NCBI GenBank assembly: GCA_005804885.1
Contig: SYOX01000417.1
Span: 1 to 64,000 of the forward strand
Reading direction: 5' to 3'
Source of the DNA: Pseudomonadota bacterium
GTDB lineage: Bacteria; Myxococcota_A; Bradymonadia; Bradymonadales; GCA-2716585
DNA length: 64,000 bases
Both the position numbers and the translations under genes were made by a program. Each line of letters starts with the position of its first letter. Positions within the stretch are counted from its first letter, which is position 1. Positions 1 through 8,203 of the stretch are shown here, piece after piece. The notes beneath the pieces are model-generated. The model had not been told where the DNA came from. It did no database searches and was given only the letters and a program-made list of their open reading frames with translations.

Positions 1-1
1 C

Positions 2-373
2 TCCTCCGAGATGGCCTTCAAGATCGCCTCGGCCATGGCCTTCAAGAACGCCATGCGCGACCCCCGCGCCAAGGCCATCCTCCTTGAGCCCATCATGGAG
101 ATGGAGATCACCGTCCCCGAGGACAACCTCGGCGACATCATGGGCGACCTGTCCTCTCGCCGGGGCCGACCCATGGGCATGGAGGCCAGAGGCAAGTACC
201 AGGTCATCAAGGCCCAGGCCCCCATGGCCGAGGTGCTGCGCTACAGCCCCGACCTGCGCTCCATCACCGGCGGCCGCGGCGAGTTCATCATGCGCCAGAG
301 CCACTACGAGGAGGTCCCGCGCGAGGTCGCCGGCAAGATCATCGAGGGCTTCAAGGACGACGACGACGAGTAA
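2..373 (+). CDS. fusA: Elongation factor G, C-terminal part (partial at left edge)
   Basis: The frame enters from the left window edge, so only the last 123 codons are visible. They match the C-terminal domains IV-V of EF-G, the GTPase that drives ribosomal translocation: SSEMAFKIA at the start, the RRGRPMGME stretch, LRSITGGRGEF and HYEEVPREVAGKII are all family landmarks. The protein ends in an acidic KDDDDE tail. The GTPase domain lies outside the window, so whether this is the housekeeping copy or an EF-G2-type paralogue cannot be decided. A 102-bp gap follows before the next gene on the same strand. Confidence 0.93.
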   Translation, partial: SSEMAFKIASAMAFKNAMRDPRAKAILLEPIMEMEITVPEDNLGDIMGDLSSRRGRPMGMEARGKYQVIKAQAPMAEVLRYSPDLRSITGGRGEFIMRQSHYEEVPREVAGKIIEGFKDDDDE

Positions 374-475
374 CCCCTCCTGATCGCGGGCGCCGCTGCC
401 GGCGCCCCTGGCGCCTCGACGCCATCCTGCAAGGCGATTCAGAGAGGGGGCTCTGCTTTACCAGGAGGACCTGCA

Positions 476-1735
476 TTGGTCGCTATCGCTCACCTCTCCA
501 TGGCCCCCATCCCCCTCAACGACATCCCCGCCAACCTGCGGCGCCACGTCGATCCCAAGGCCCCACTGCCGCTGCGCGACATGGGCGCCAAGGGCCTCGC
601 CCCCGGCCTCTCCCCCGCAGATCTGGCCATCATCCTCTACCAACTCCAGTTCGACCCCGAAGCCAGCCTCGCCCAGACGGCCGCGGCCACCTTCTCGGAG
701 CTGCCCCCCGCGCTGGTCGGCCCCATCACCACCGCCGACCTCCCGGTCGCCGTGCTGGACTTCTGCGCGCGGCGCTGGCTCGGGCAGCGCGACGACCTCA
801 TCGAGGCGCTGATTCGAAACCGCGCCATCGACGACCAGACCGTCGCCATGATCGCCTCGCGCTGCTCCGATCGCCTCGCCGAGATCGTCGCCGAGAACCA
901 GATCCGCCTGGCGCGCACGCCCCTGATCATCGAGCAGCTCTACCAGAACCCCAAGGCCCACCAGAGCGTCATCGACCGCGTCGTCGAGTTCGCGCAGCGC
1001 CAGAACCTCGACACCTCCGGGCTGCCCGGCCTCGAGCAAGCGCTGACCGTCGTCGGCAGCGAGCGCGAGGACACCCCCGTGGCCGCCAAGGCCGCCCCCA
1101 ACGACAACATCTTCTCCGCCATCTTGCAGAGCTCTCTTGAGCAGGCCCACGACGAGGACGCCCGCGGGATCACCACCGAGCACATCCAGGAAAAATTCTC
1201 GGCCTTCGCCGAGCTGCTCGAAGGCGCCCTCCAGCAGAGCACCGACATCGACTTCGGCAACCTCGACGGCGACGACCCCCACAAGGCCGCTCAGATGGCC
1301 GACACCGACGAGGAGCGCATCGTCAACAAGCAGGTCCTCATCGGCAAGATGCGGATCGCCCAGAAGGTCCGCCTGGCCTGCATCGGCAGCCGCGAGGACC
1401 GCGCCCTGCTCGTGCGCGACCCCAACCGCCTCGTCCACATGGCCGCCATCCGCTCCCCCAAGATCCAGCCCGCCGACATCAAGGACTTCGCCGGCAACAA
1501 GGATCTGCCCTCCAACGTCATCAACCACATCGCCAGCAAGAAGGACTCCACGCGCGACTACACGATGCTCCTCAAGCTGGTCAACAACCCCAAGCTGACC
1601 CTCGCGACCGGCCTTCGCATGCTCAACTTCATGCGCGTCAACGACCTCAAGGCCCTCTCGAGCAGCCGCAACGTCAACCCACAGCTCTCCAAGCAGGCCA
1701 AGCTCCTGATGAACAAGCGGAACTCGAACAAGTGA
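476..1735 (+). CDS. Conserved alpha-helical repeat protein of unknown function
   Basis: 419 residues, no signal peptide or membrane segment, so probably cytoplasmic. A TTG start at 476 is chosen because AGGAGG lies at 462-467 with ideal spacing; an in-frame ATG at 500 has nothing comparable. The sequence is Ala/Leu-rich and helical. The C-terminal third carries repeated helical-pair patterns (LVRDPNRLVHMAAIRSPKI, then NVINHIASKK and LKLVNNPKLTLATGLRML) that resemble HEAT or leucine-rich-variant solenoids seen in uncharacterised deltaproteobacterial proteins; that family resemblance is from memory. It follows the EF-G gene on the same strand, but no functional link is shown. No catalytic motif was recognised. 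Confidence 0.8.
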   Translation: MVAIAHLSMAPIPLNDIPANLRRHVDPKAPLPLRDMGAKGLAPGLSPADLAIILYQLQFDPEASLAQTAAATFSELPPALVGPITTADLPVAVLDFCARRWLGQRDDLIEALIRNRAIDDQTVAMIASRCSDRLAEIVAENQIRLARTPLIIEQLYQNPKAHQSVIDRVVEFAQRQNLDTSGLPGLEQALTVVGSEREDTPVAAKAAPNDNIFSAILQSSLEQAHDEDARGITTEHIQEKFSAFAELLEGALQQSTDIDFGNLDGDDPHKAAQMADTDEERIVNKQVLIGKMRIAQKVRLACIGSREDRALLVRDPNRLVHMAAIRSPKIQPADIKDFAGNKDLPSNVINHIASKKDSTRDYTMLLKLVNNPKLTLATGLRMLNFMRVNDLKALSSSRNVNPQLSKQAKLLMNKRNSNK

Positions 1736-1942
1736 CCCGTCCGCCAGCCCCGACCAGCTGACCCCGCGCGGATCACGCCAGCGCGCTCACGCGGATCACG
1801 CAGGCGCGCGCACGAGGGCGGCACGGCGTCGGGCAGCTCTCCCCTTCGCCGCCCGGACCCGCTGCAAACCCGCTGAATCTTTCAAGAAATAAGAAATCGC
1901 TGGAGGATCGACGCGCCGCTCGCGCTTCGATCGAGGGGAGGA

Positions 1943-3835
1943 TCAGCGGCCGCCGTAGAAGTCCGCGTCGATCTGGCGAAGCTCGCCAGAGGTCTCAAGG
2001 CGAGCGTCCCAGCCGCAGCGCGCCTGCTCGGTCCCGATGGCGTCGTAGCGTCGACGGGTGACGCCCTGGGGGTAGGGCGTGGGCTCGTCGATGGGGCAGC
2101 CGAGGCGGGCGAAGTCGGCGTCGCTGGTGGCCTCGAAGGTCCCGAAGGTCAGGTTGGGGATCTCCTGAGAGTTGGCGACGATCAGCTCCACGAGCATATC
2201 CTCCATCGCCCCGAGCGTCTCGCCGCAGCTCTGGAACAGGAGGCCGTTGAGCAGGGCCTCCGTGGCCGGATCGAAGAGCCCGTCGGCGATCTCGCGGCAG
2301 TCGAACATCTCGCCGAGCGCGTCGCCGAGGCTGTCGACATGATCGCCGAAGATCGAGGGCAGGACGATCTGCTCGAAGAGGGCCAGCAGCAGCGCCCCGT
2401 AGTTGAAGCGCAGGCTGTGGCGATCGATCGCGAGGTAGTCCTGGCCGCCCTCGGTCGAGACGAGCTCACCGGCGAAGAGCCCCGACAGCGCCCCGAAGCG
2501 CTCCAGGTCGCGCATCGCCAGCTCGATCCGGCCGCAGCCGGGCGGGTCCTGGTCCGTGCAGTCGACGTCCCAGTTGATCACGATGCTGCCGTAGCGGTGG
2601 ACGTTGTTCGTCGCCAGGAAGCCCTGGGCGTCGGCCTCCCGGATGATCTCAAGCTGGCCGCCGAGGGTGAACTGGGTCAGCGTCTGGTAGACCGCGCCGC
2701 CGACCCGGAAGACCTGTCGGGCCTCCGGGCTCAGGACCTGGTCGAGCAGATCCTCGATCACCTGCGTCAGCAGCCCCCGCATGCCGGGGATGATGTTCAG
2801 GACGTCCCCGATCAGGCCGTCGTCGTTGGGATCGTTGGCGTCCCCGAGCAGCAGGTCGACGACCAGGCCGGCCGGGTCGGCGAAGATCCGCCCGATCAGG
2901 TTGATGTTCGTCCGCCAGGGCTCCGGCAGCGCGTCCGTCAGGTCCACGCGCGTCTCGATGTCGTAGATCCCGGCGACCTGCGGCAGGATCTCATGCATCA
3001 CGACGGTGACCTCGGTGTCGAAGCCGTCCACGATCGGCGCCCGGTCGTCGTTGCAGCCGTAGCCCATCCTGGCGCTGTCGGGCATCAGGCCCAGGGAGAT
3101 GGCCGTGTAGCCGTCGCCGTTGGCCAGGTTGACGAAGCGCGCCGAGGGGATGCCCTGAGGCGTCGGGATCACGTCGAAGTGGTCGAAGTCCGCCAGCAGA
3201 TCGAAGGGGTCGAGGTCGGCGCAGGAGAAGGAGTCGTCGAAGAGGCGCACCGACACCAGCGTCGGCCGGGTCTGGCCCTCGTACTGCGTGTGGACGACGT
3301 AGGAGGCCCGATCCTTGGGCTCGACCCGGATGGTGAAGGCCGCCGGATCGGCGCCCTCGGCCGTCGCCAGCACCCTGAAGGTCCCGCTGACGCGCCCGGT
3401 CGTCACCGTCGCGGTCGCCTCGCCGTTCCGGTTCGTCGGCGACTGCGCCGGCCCGACCGCCAGATCCGCGCTCGCGCCCTCGAAGAGGAAGTTGACCTGG
3501 CCGCCCCGGATCAGGCCGCCCTGGGGGTTGACGTAGCGCACCCGGAGCTCGGCCGCGCCCGCGTAGCTCATCTGGCGCGTGGCGTCCCCGACGATCTCCA
3601 GCCGGTTGCGGGTGTTGACCGGGGGGCGGCCGACGCTGTCCTCCGGCGTCACGCGGACGCCGTCTTGAGGCGAGGAGACGTCCAGCGGGCCGGCCGCGGG
3701 CGAGTCGCCGTTGTTGTCGCCGGGCAGCTCCTGATCCGGCCCGGGCGAGTCGCCCGACACCCCGGAGGTCCTGTCCGCGCAGGCCCCGAGCAGCGCCGCG
3801 CCGAGAATGCAAATTAGAAAGATGTTTGATTTCAT
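1943..3835 (-). CDS. Large secreted lipoprotein with an Ig-like domain
   Basis: 630 residues. The N-terminus is a lipoprotein signal peptide ending in lipobox LLGAC (Cys about residue 19), so the mature protein should be membrane-anchored outside the cytoplasm. A Gly/Asp/Pro-rich linker follows, then about 100 residues with the look of a bacterial Ig-like (Big_1 or invasin type) domain (YAGAAELRVRYVNPQGG, NRNGEATATVTTG). The remaining 450 residues contain Asp-rich segments and six or more scattered cysteines but no recognised enzyme motif. No clear Shine-Dalgarno precedes the ATG; the start is chosen because it gives an intact signal peptide. Function unknown; surface or adhesive role is only inference. 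Confidence 0.82.
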   Translation of the reverse strand: MKSNIFLICILGAALLGACADRTSGVSGDSPGPDQELPGDNNGDSPAAGPLDVSSPQDGVRVTPEDSVGRPPVNTRNRLEIVGDATRQMSYAGAAELRVRYVNPQGGLIRGGQVNFLFEGASADLAVGPAQSPTNRNGEATATVTTGRVSGTFRVLATAEGADPAAFTIRVEPKDRASYVVHTQYEGQTRPTLVSVRLFDDSFSCADLDPFDLLADFDHFDVIPTPQGIPSARFVNLANGDGYTAISLGLMPDSARMGYGCNDDRAPIVDGFDTEVTVVMHEILPQVAGIYDIETRVDLTDALPEPWRTNINLIGRIFADPAGLVVDLLLGDANDPNDDGLIGDVLNIIPGMRGLLTQVIEDLLDQVLSPEARQVFRVGGAVYQTLTQFTLGGQLEIIREADAQGFLATNNVHRYGSIVINWDVDCTDQDPPGCGRIELAMRDLERFGALSGLFAGELVSTEGGQDYLAIDRHSLRFNYGALLLALFEQIVLPSIFGDHVDSLGDALGEMFDCREIADGLFDPATEALLNGLLFQSCGETLGAMEDMLVELIVANSQEIPNLTFGTFEATSDADFARLGCPIDEPTPYPQGVTRRRYDAIGTEQARCGWDARLETSGELRQIDADFYGGR

Positions 3836-4048
3836 TGGATTACAGCACGAAGGCCGCCTTGGGGTTCCCGCGACGCGCTGCTCCAGCCAACAGAGATCAA
3901 TTTGGGGCGCGTCGATCGAGGGGACTTCTAGTCAGGCCGGGGGACAATGTCAAGCGCCCTGTTCAGGGGCCTGGCGGGATGCGCAGGTTCGCTCAGCGAA
4001 GGCTGCGTGCCCCTTGGACGCGCGCCGCCCTCCAACGCCCCTTGGCCC
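3836..4048. other. Intergenic stretch with a dispersed repeat copy
   Basis: 213 bp upstream of the large lipoprotein gene and downstream of the MepA-like gene, both on the minus strand. No gene seen. Positions 3987-4022 match 20134-20169 at 31 of 36 bases, starting TTCGCTCAG and ending GACGCGC. The copy here contains the perfect palindrome TTCGC-TCA-GCGAA. It may be a small repetitive extragenic element. Confidence 0.4.
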
Positions 4049-5956
4049 TCAGCGGTATGGCTGGAGCGCCTTGGGCAGCTTGCGCAGCCCGAAGCTCCCC
4101 CGACGGCGATCGAACCACCGCGTCCAGTAGCGCGTCGCGGCGTTCTTGTTCCACGTCAAGCTCGCTGGCCTGTGACCGGACAACTCCATCAAGGCCCGCT
4201 GGGCGTTGTAGGACAGGAAATCCCGAGACGGGATGGCCTCCACGAGCGCCCAGATCGCCCGCTTGTCGACCCGCTTGACCTCGAAGCCGCGCGCCTGGAA
4301 GCCCGCCGCGAGCCAGTCGCCGCGCTTCTTGCGCCCGTTGGCCTTGAGCCACTCGGTCCACTCCTGCGCTCCGGCCTCCCGATCCTCGGCGCTGGCCGAG
4401 GGGTCGTCGAAGGACGCCTTCGACGTGTGGTTCGTCAGCCGCCGCAGCGCCCGCTCGGCGCGGCCCCGAACCAGCGCGTCGGGCTCGCCGAGCAGGCCGA
4501 CGAGCGCCGGAACGGGCTCGGGGCGCTCGCTGTCGGCCGCCGCCTCGATCGCCGCCAGCCGCAACGTCATGCGCCTGCCCTCCAGCGGCAGCTCCTGACC
4601 CGTAAAGCGCGGCACCTCGACGGCCTGCATCGGCTTGGGGCGCCGCCTGTCCTCCAGATCCTTGTCCGGGAAGCGCGGATCGGCCGGCGGCGGCAGCGTG
4701 TAGGCCACGACGATCGCCTCCGACAGCGGCCCCACCTCCACCGAGGCGCTGGCGGGATCGGCCAGCACCGCCGCCAGCACCCGACCGGCGACATCGCCGC
4801 CGAGCAGCGACACCGCGTCGAGGATCGCGGCCCGGACCGCCGCGTCCTGCTCGACCTTGAAGCGCGCCTCCAGCGCCCCGCCCGCGCCCTCGACCGAGAG
4901 CGCCGAGAGCGCCTTGACCGCCGCCGACCTCACCCGCGGGCTCGGATCCGAGAGCCGCGCCACCAGCGCCTCGCCCCTCCCTGAGGCGCCCAGCAACACC
5001 AGCCGCTCGACGGCCCGCGCCCGCTGCTCATCCTCGGCGGCGGCGCCGGACAGCTTGACGAGCCTGGCCACCTCGGCCTCGCGCTCGGCCTCGAAGAGCT
5101 TGACGCCCGGCAGCGCCCGGCCCTGGTTGACGCAGCCGCGCACCACGTCCTCGACGCCGCAATGGATGCGGATGTGGAGGTGGTCGTTGTGCGCCAGCGC
5201 CATCCCCGGCTGCCCCAGCAGCGCGTCGGCCCGCTGGATCAGCGCCGCGGGCTCACCCTTGGAGCGCGCGTGGGCCAGCAGCATCTTCTTGAGCGCATTG
5301 CTGATGAAGAGGTACTGGATCTGGACCCTGTCGTCGCTCAGGAGCGCCTTGACCACCGTCCAGGTCCGCACCGGATCGAAGCGGTGCCCCCCCTTCCACT
5401 CCGACTCGCCCTTCTTGTCCACCGGGATCAGGTCGTCCGGATCGACCGGGTTGCCCTCCTGATCGACGTAGGCGAAGGCGATGTCCGCGTCTCGCCCTGA
5501 GTTGTGGCTGACCGACCACGCAAGGTCGCCGCCGCCGCGCTGGCCGATGTTGCCCACGTGCAGCCGCGCCCCGTGTTCGGCGTAGTAGACCTTCGATGCG
5601 CCGACGATGAGCTCGATGAGCGCCTCGGCGCCGTATCCCAGATCCCGCTCGCGCTGCCTCGGCAGCACCTCGTAGGTCAGCCCCGGCAGCGGCAGCGCGC
5701 GGGCGTTGATGAGGTGACCGTTCGTCACCGTCCCCACCGAGATCGAGGCCCCCTCGTCCTCCCCCTCCAGGAAGGGGTACCAGGGCTCGACCCAGGGCTC
5801 GATGAGCGTATCCGGGGGATACTGGATCGGCGCCTCGACGGCGACCTCGGGCTCGACCTGGGGATCGACGGCCGGACGGGCGATCCGTCCTGGGTCGCCC
5901 CCGTTGGAGCAGGCCGCAGCCGCCAGCATCGCAAGGGCCAGGGGCGCGCGGATCAT
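4049..5956 (-). CDS. MepA-like (LAS/M74) murein endopeptidase lipoprotein with HEAT-like tail
   Basis: 635 residues. The ATG at 5956 is chosen because it yields a lipoprotein signal peptide (LAAAAC, Cys16) and its ATGA overlaps the stop of the upstream amidohydrolase gene; a longer open frame upstream runs antisense-like through that gene. Residues about 75-270 match penicillin-insensitive murein endopeptidases: SHNSGRDADIAF gives metal ligands H151 and D158, and AHNDHLHIRIHC supplies H256, H259 and H261. Such enzymes cleave D-Ala-mDAP cross-links in periplasmic peptidoglycan. From about residue 290 on, repeated helices (SDPSPRVRSAAVKALS, LGEPDALVRGRAERALRRL) resemble HEAT/PBS-lyase repeats, an unusual addition to this family. 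Substrate is inferred from the family. Confidence 0.85.
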   Translation of the reverse strand: MIRAPLALAMLAAAACSNGGDPGRIARPAVDPQVEPEVAVEAPIQYPPDTLIEPWVEPWYPFLEGEDEGASISVGTVTNGHLINARALPLPGLTYEVLPRQRERDLGYGAEALIELIVGASKVYYAEHGARLHVGNIGQRGGGDLAWSVSHNSGRDADIAFAYVDQEGNPVDPDDLIPVDKKGESEWKGGHRFDPVRTWTVVKALLSDDRVQIQYLFISNALKKMLLAHARSKGEPAALIQRADALLGQPGMALAHNDHLHIRIHCGVEDVVRGCVNQGRALPGVKLFEAEREAEVARLVKLSGAAAEDEQRARAVERLVLLGASGRGEALVARLSDPSPRVRSAAVKALSALSVEGAGGALEARFKVEQDAAVRAAILDAVSLLGGDVAGRVLAAVLADPASASVEVGPLSEAIVVAYTLPPPADPRFPDKDLEDRRRPKPMQAVEVPRFTGQELPLEGRRMTLRLAAIEAAADSERPEPVPALVGLLGEPDALVRGRAERALRRLTNHTSKASFDDPSASAEDREAGAQEWTEWLKANGRKKRGDWLAAGFQARGFEVKRVDKRAIWALVEAIPSRDFLSYNAQRALMELSGHRPASLTWNKNAATRYWTRWFDRRRGSFGLRKLPKALQPYR

Positions 5957-7305
5957 CGGTCGAGGGCGTCTGCGATCTGCCCGAGCGCCTCGGCGCCGTG
6001 GGCCTGAAGCCGCTCGGCGTCGTGCCGGAGGGCCTGGCCCCCCTCGACGAGGTGCTGGCCTGCGGCGAAGACGTGCCGGACGTCCGAGGCCACCGCGGAG
6101 TAGACGATCCGGGCGTAGAGGTCGCCGCCAAGCCGCTCGGCGGCGGCCCCGCCGACGCCGTGGTGGGGCTGGTTCAGATCCAGGAGCACCAGATCGGCGT
6201 CCTTGCCCACCTCGATCGAGCCGATCCTGTCCTCCAGGCCCAGCACGCGGGCGCCGTCGATGGTGGCCATCTGGAGCACGCGCGCCGCTGGCATCGAGGT
6301 TGGGCCATGGAAGGGCTTCTGGAGCAGCGCCGCCAGGCGCATCTCGTGGAAGGCGTCGAGGTTGTTGTTGCAAGGCGCCCCGTCGGTGCCAAGGCCGACG
6401 CGAACGCCCGCAGCCCACAGCAGCGGGATGTTGGCGATGCCGGAGGCCAGCTTCAGGTTGCTCGACGGGCAATGGGTGACGCAGGTGTCCGTCTCGGCCA
6501 GGATCTGGCGCTCGCTCTCGTCGAGGTGGACGCCGTGGGCCAGCACCGCCCTGGGCCCCGTGATCCCCACGTCGTGCAGGTGGCCGATGTTGGTCGTCTG
6601 CCAGCGACGGCGGCTCTCCTGAACCTCCCAGACCGTCTCGTTGGCGTGGGTGTGCAGGATGTAGCCCTCCGAGGCGACGATCTCCCCGACCTCCTCAAGC
6701 AGCCGGGTCGAACAGGACATCGCGAAGCGGGGGCAGAAGGCATACTGGATGCGCCCCCCCTCGGCGCCATGCCAGCGCGCCGCCAGCGCCAGCGACTCGC
6801 GCACCGAGTCCTCCCGGCGCTCAAAGAGCGAGGCCGGGATGGTGTCCCCCTCGTCCATCATGGCCTTGCCGATGAAGGCGCGGATGCCGGATCGCGCGAC
6901 CATCTGGCCCACCGCGTCGGTGTGGTGGACGGTGCCCATGTCGAGGATCGTGGTCGTGCCGCTGCGGACAAGCTCCGCCAGCCCGAACTCGGCGCTGAGC
7001 GCCATCGTCTCGGCCGTCAGCGCGCCTTCGAAGGGCCAGATCCGCCGCTCCAGCCAGTCCTTGAGCACCAGATCGTCGGCCAGGTTGCGAAAGAGCGACT
7101 GGCACAGGTGCACGTGCGTCTGCACGAGGCCGGGGATGCACACCAGCCCTCGGGCGTCCAGCCGCGCGTCCACCTCGGGGGCGGGGTCGCCTCGCCCGAT
7201 CAGCGCGGCGATCCGCCCGCCCTCGATGAGGATGTCGGCGTCAAGGACGTCCATGGCGCCGTTGAGCGTCACCGCCCTGGCCCCTTCGATCAAGAGACGG
7301 GTCAT
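5953..7305 (-). CDS. Amidohydrolase, methylthioadenosine/SAH deaminase-like
   Basis: 450 residues starting MTRLLIEGA. The ATG at 7305, just after the stop of the PNP gene, has GAGGGTGAT in front; an upstream in-frame start at 7329 would overlap that gene more. The amidohydrolase signature QTHVHLCQS (H64, H66), the later THAN and HGVHL histidines and the GLGTDGAPCNNNLD aspartate give a full mononuclear metal site of the TRZ/ATZ family. The closest remembered relatives are MtaD-type 5'-methylthioadenosine/S-adenosylhomocysteine deaminases and related aminohydrolases. Position between a purine nucleoside phosphorylase and a peptidase, after a nucleoside transporter, supports a purine base or nucleoside substrate. 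Guanine deaminase or a chlorohydrolase-type activity remain alternatives. Confidence 0.87.
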   Translation of the reverse strand: MTRLLIEGARAVTLNGAMDVLDADILIEGGRIAALIGRGDPAPEVDARLDARGLVCIPGLVQTHVHLCQSLFRNLADDLVLKDWLERRIWPFEGALTAETMALSAEFGLAELVRSGTTTILDMGTVHHTDAVGQMVARSGIRAFIGKAMMDEGDTIPASLFERREDSVRESLALAARWHGAEGGRIQYAFCPRFAMSCSTRLLEEVGEIVASEGYILHTHANETVWEVQESRRRWQTTNIGHLHDVGITGPRAVLAHGVHLDESERQILAETDTCVTHCPSSNLKLASGIANIPLLWAAGVRVGLGTDGAPCNNNLDAFHEMRLAALLQKPFHGPTSMPAARVLQMATIDGARVLGLEDRIGSIEVGKDADLVLLDLNQPHHGVGGAAAERLGGDLYARIVYSAVASDVRHVFAAGQHLVEGGQALRHDAERLQAHGAEALGQIADALDR

Positions 7306-7310
7306 CGGGA

Positions 7311-8186
7311 TCACCCTCGCGAGAGCCACTCGGGCTCGGACCAGTCGTAGGCGGCGCTGGCGGCCATGCGCGACAACACTCGCCGCAGCAGCGCGACGAA
7401 GCGATCGCCGACGGCCTGGGCGGCGGCCTTGACGTGATCGTGGCTCAGCCGCTCGTCGGCCACCATCCCGGCGGCCTTGTTCGACACGCAGGAGATCCCC
7501 GCCGCGATCATGCCGCCGTGGTTGGCCGCGATGATCTCGGGCACGGTCGACATCCCGACGGCGTCGGCGCCCATCACCCGAAGCATCCGGATCTCCGCCG
7601 GCGTCTCGTAGCTCGGCCCGGCCAGCCCGGCGTAGACCCCGTGGGCGACCTCGATCCCGATGTCGACCGCCGCCGCGTCCAGCTCCGCGCGCAAGATCGC
7701 GCTGTAAGCCTCGGTCATGTCGGGGAATCGGGGGCCGAAGCGCTCATCGTTCTCTCCCGTCAGCGGGTTGCCCCCGAAGAGGTTGAGGTGATCGTCGATG
7801 ATCATCAACGTGCCGACGTCGAAGGCGGCGTTGATCCCCCCCGCCGAGTTGGTCACGAAGAGGTAGCGCACCCCCATCTGCCGCATCACCCGCACCGGGA
7901 AGGTCACCACGTCGAGATCGTGGCCCTCGTAGCGGTGGAAGCGGCCTGCCATGACCACCACCTCGACGCCCTCGGCCCGGCCGATCACCAGGCGGCCGTC
8001 GTGGCCCTGCACTGTCGTCTCGACGAAGCCAGGGATCGAGGCATAATCGATGCTGACGCCTCCCTCGATCGTGTCGGCGAAGGCCCCCAGCCCCGACCCC
8101 AGGATCAGCCCCACCCGAGGTCGCAGGGCCGTCTGGCCGAGCACGAAGGCCGCGCAGTCCCTCGCGCGGTCATACAAGTCCGCCAT
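7311..8186 (-). CDS. punA: Purine nucleoside phosphorylase (trimeric type)
   Basis: 291 residues of the NP-II trimeric family, which splits purine (deoxy)ribonucleosides with phosphate to free base and ribose-1-phosphate. The phosphate-binding GLILGSGLG near residue 27, GRFHRYEGHD (the conserved MAGRFHxYEG motif), TNSAGG, the purine-site YAGLAGPSYETPAEIR and the MSTVPEIIAANH stretch are all intact. It lies 17 bp after the nucleoside transporter gene and 5 bp before the deaminase-like gene on the same strand, so the three very likely form a salvage operon. The C-terminal 20 residues are less conserved. Confident as to family; guanosine/inosine preference is assumed from relatives. Confidence 0.93.
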   Translation of the reverse strand: MADLYDRARDCAAFVLGQTALRPRVGLILGSGLGAFADTIEGGVSIDYASIPGFVETTVQGHDGRLVIGRAEGVEVVVMAGRFHRYEGHDLDVVTFPVRVMRQMGVRYLFVTNSAGGINAAFDVGTLMIIDDHLNLFGGNPLTGENDERFGPRFPDMTEAYSAILRAELDAAAVDIGIEVAHGVYAGLAGPSYETPAEIRMLRVMGADAVGMSTVPEIIAANHGGMIAAGISCVSNKAAGMVADERLSHDHVKAAAQAVGDRFVALLRRVLSRMAASAAYDWSEPEWLSRG

Positions 8187-8203
8187 CTATTGTCGCCCCC
8201 TCA

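Noticed and set aside
1736-1942. Repeated GCGGATCACGC motif as a possible regulatory array
   Set aside because: Only two or three short copies, explainable by GC-rich composition.
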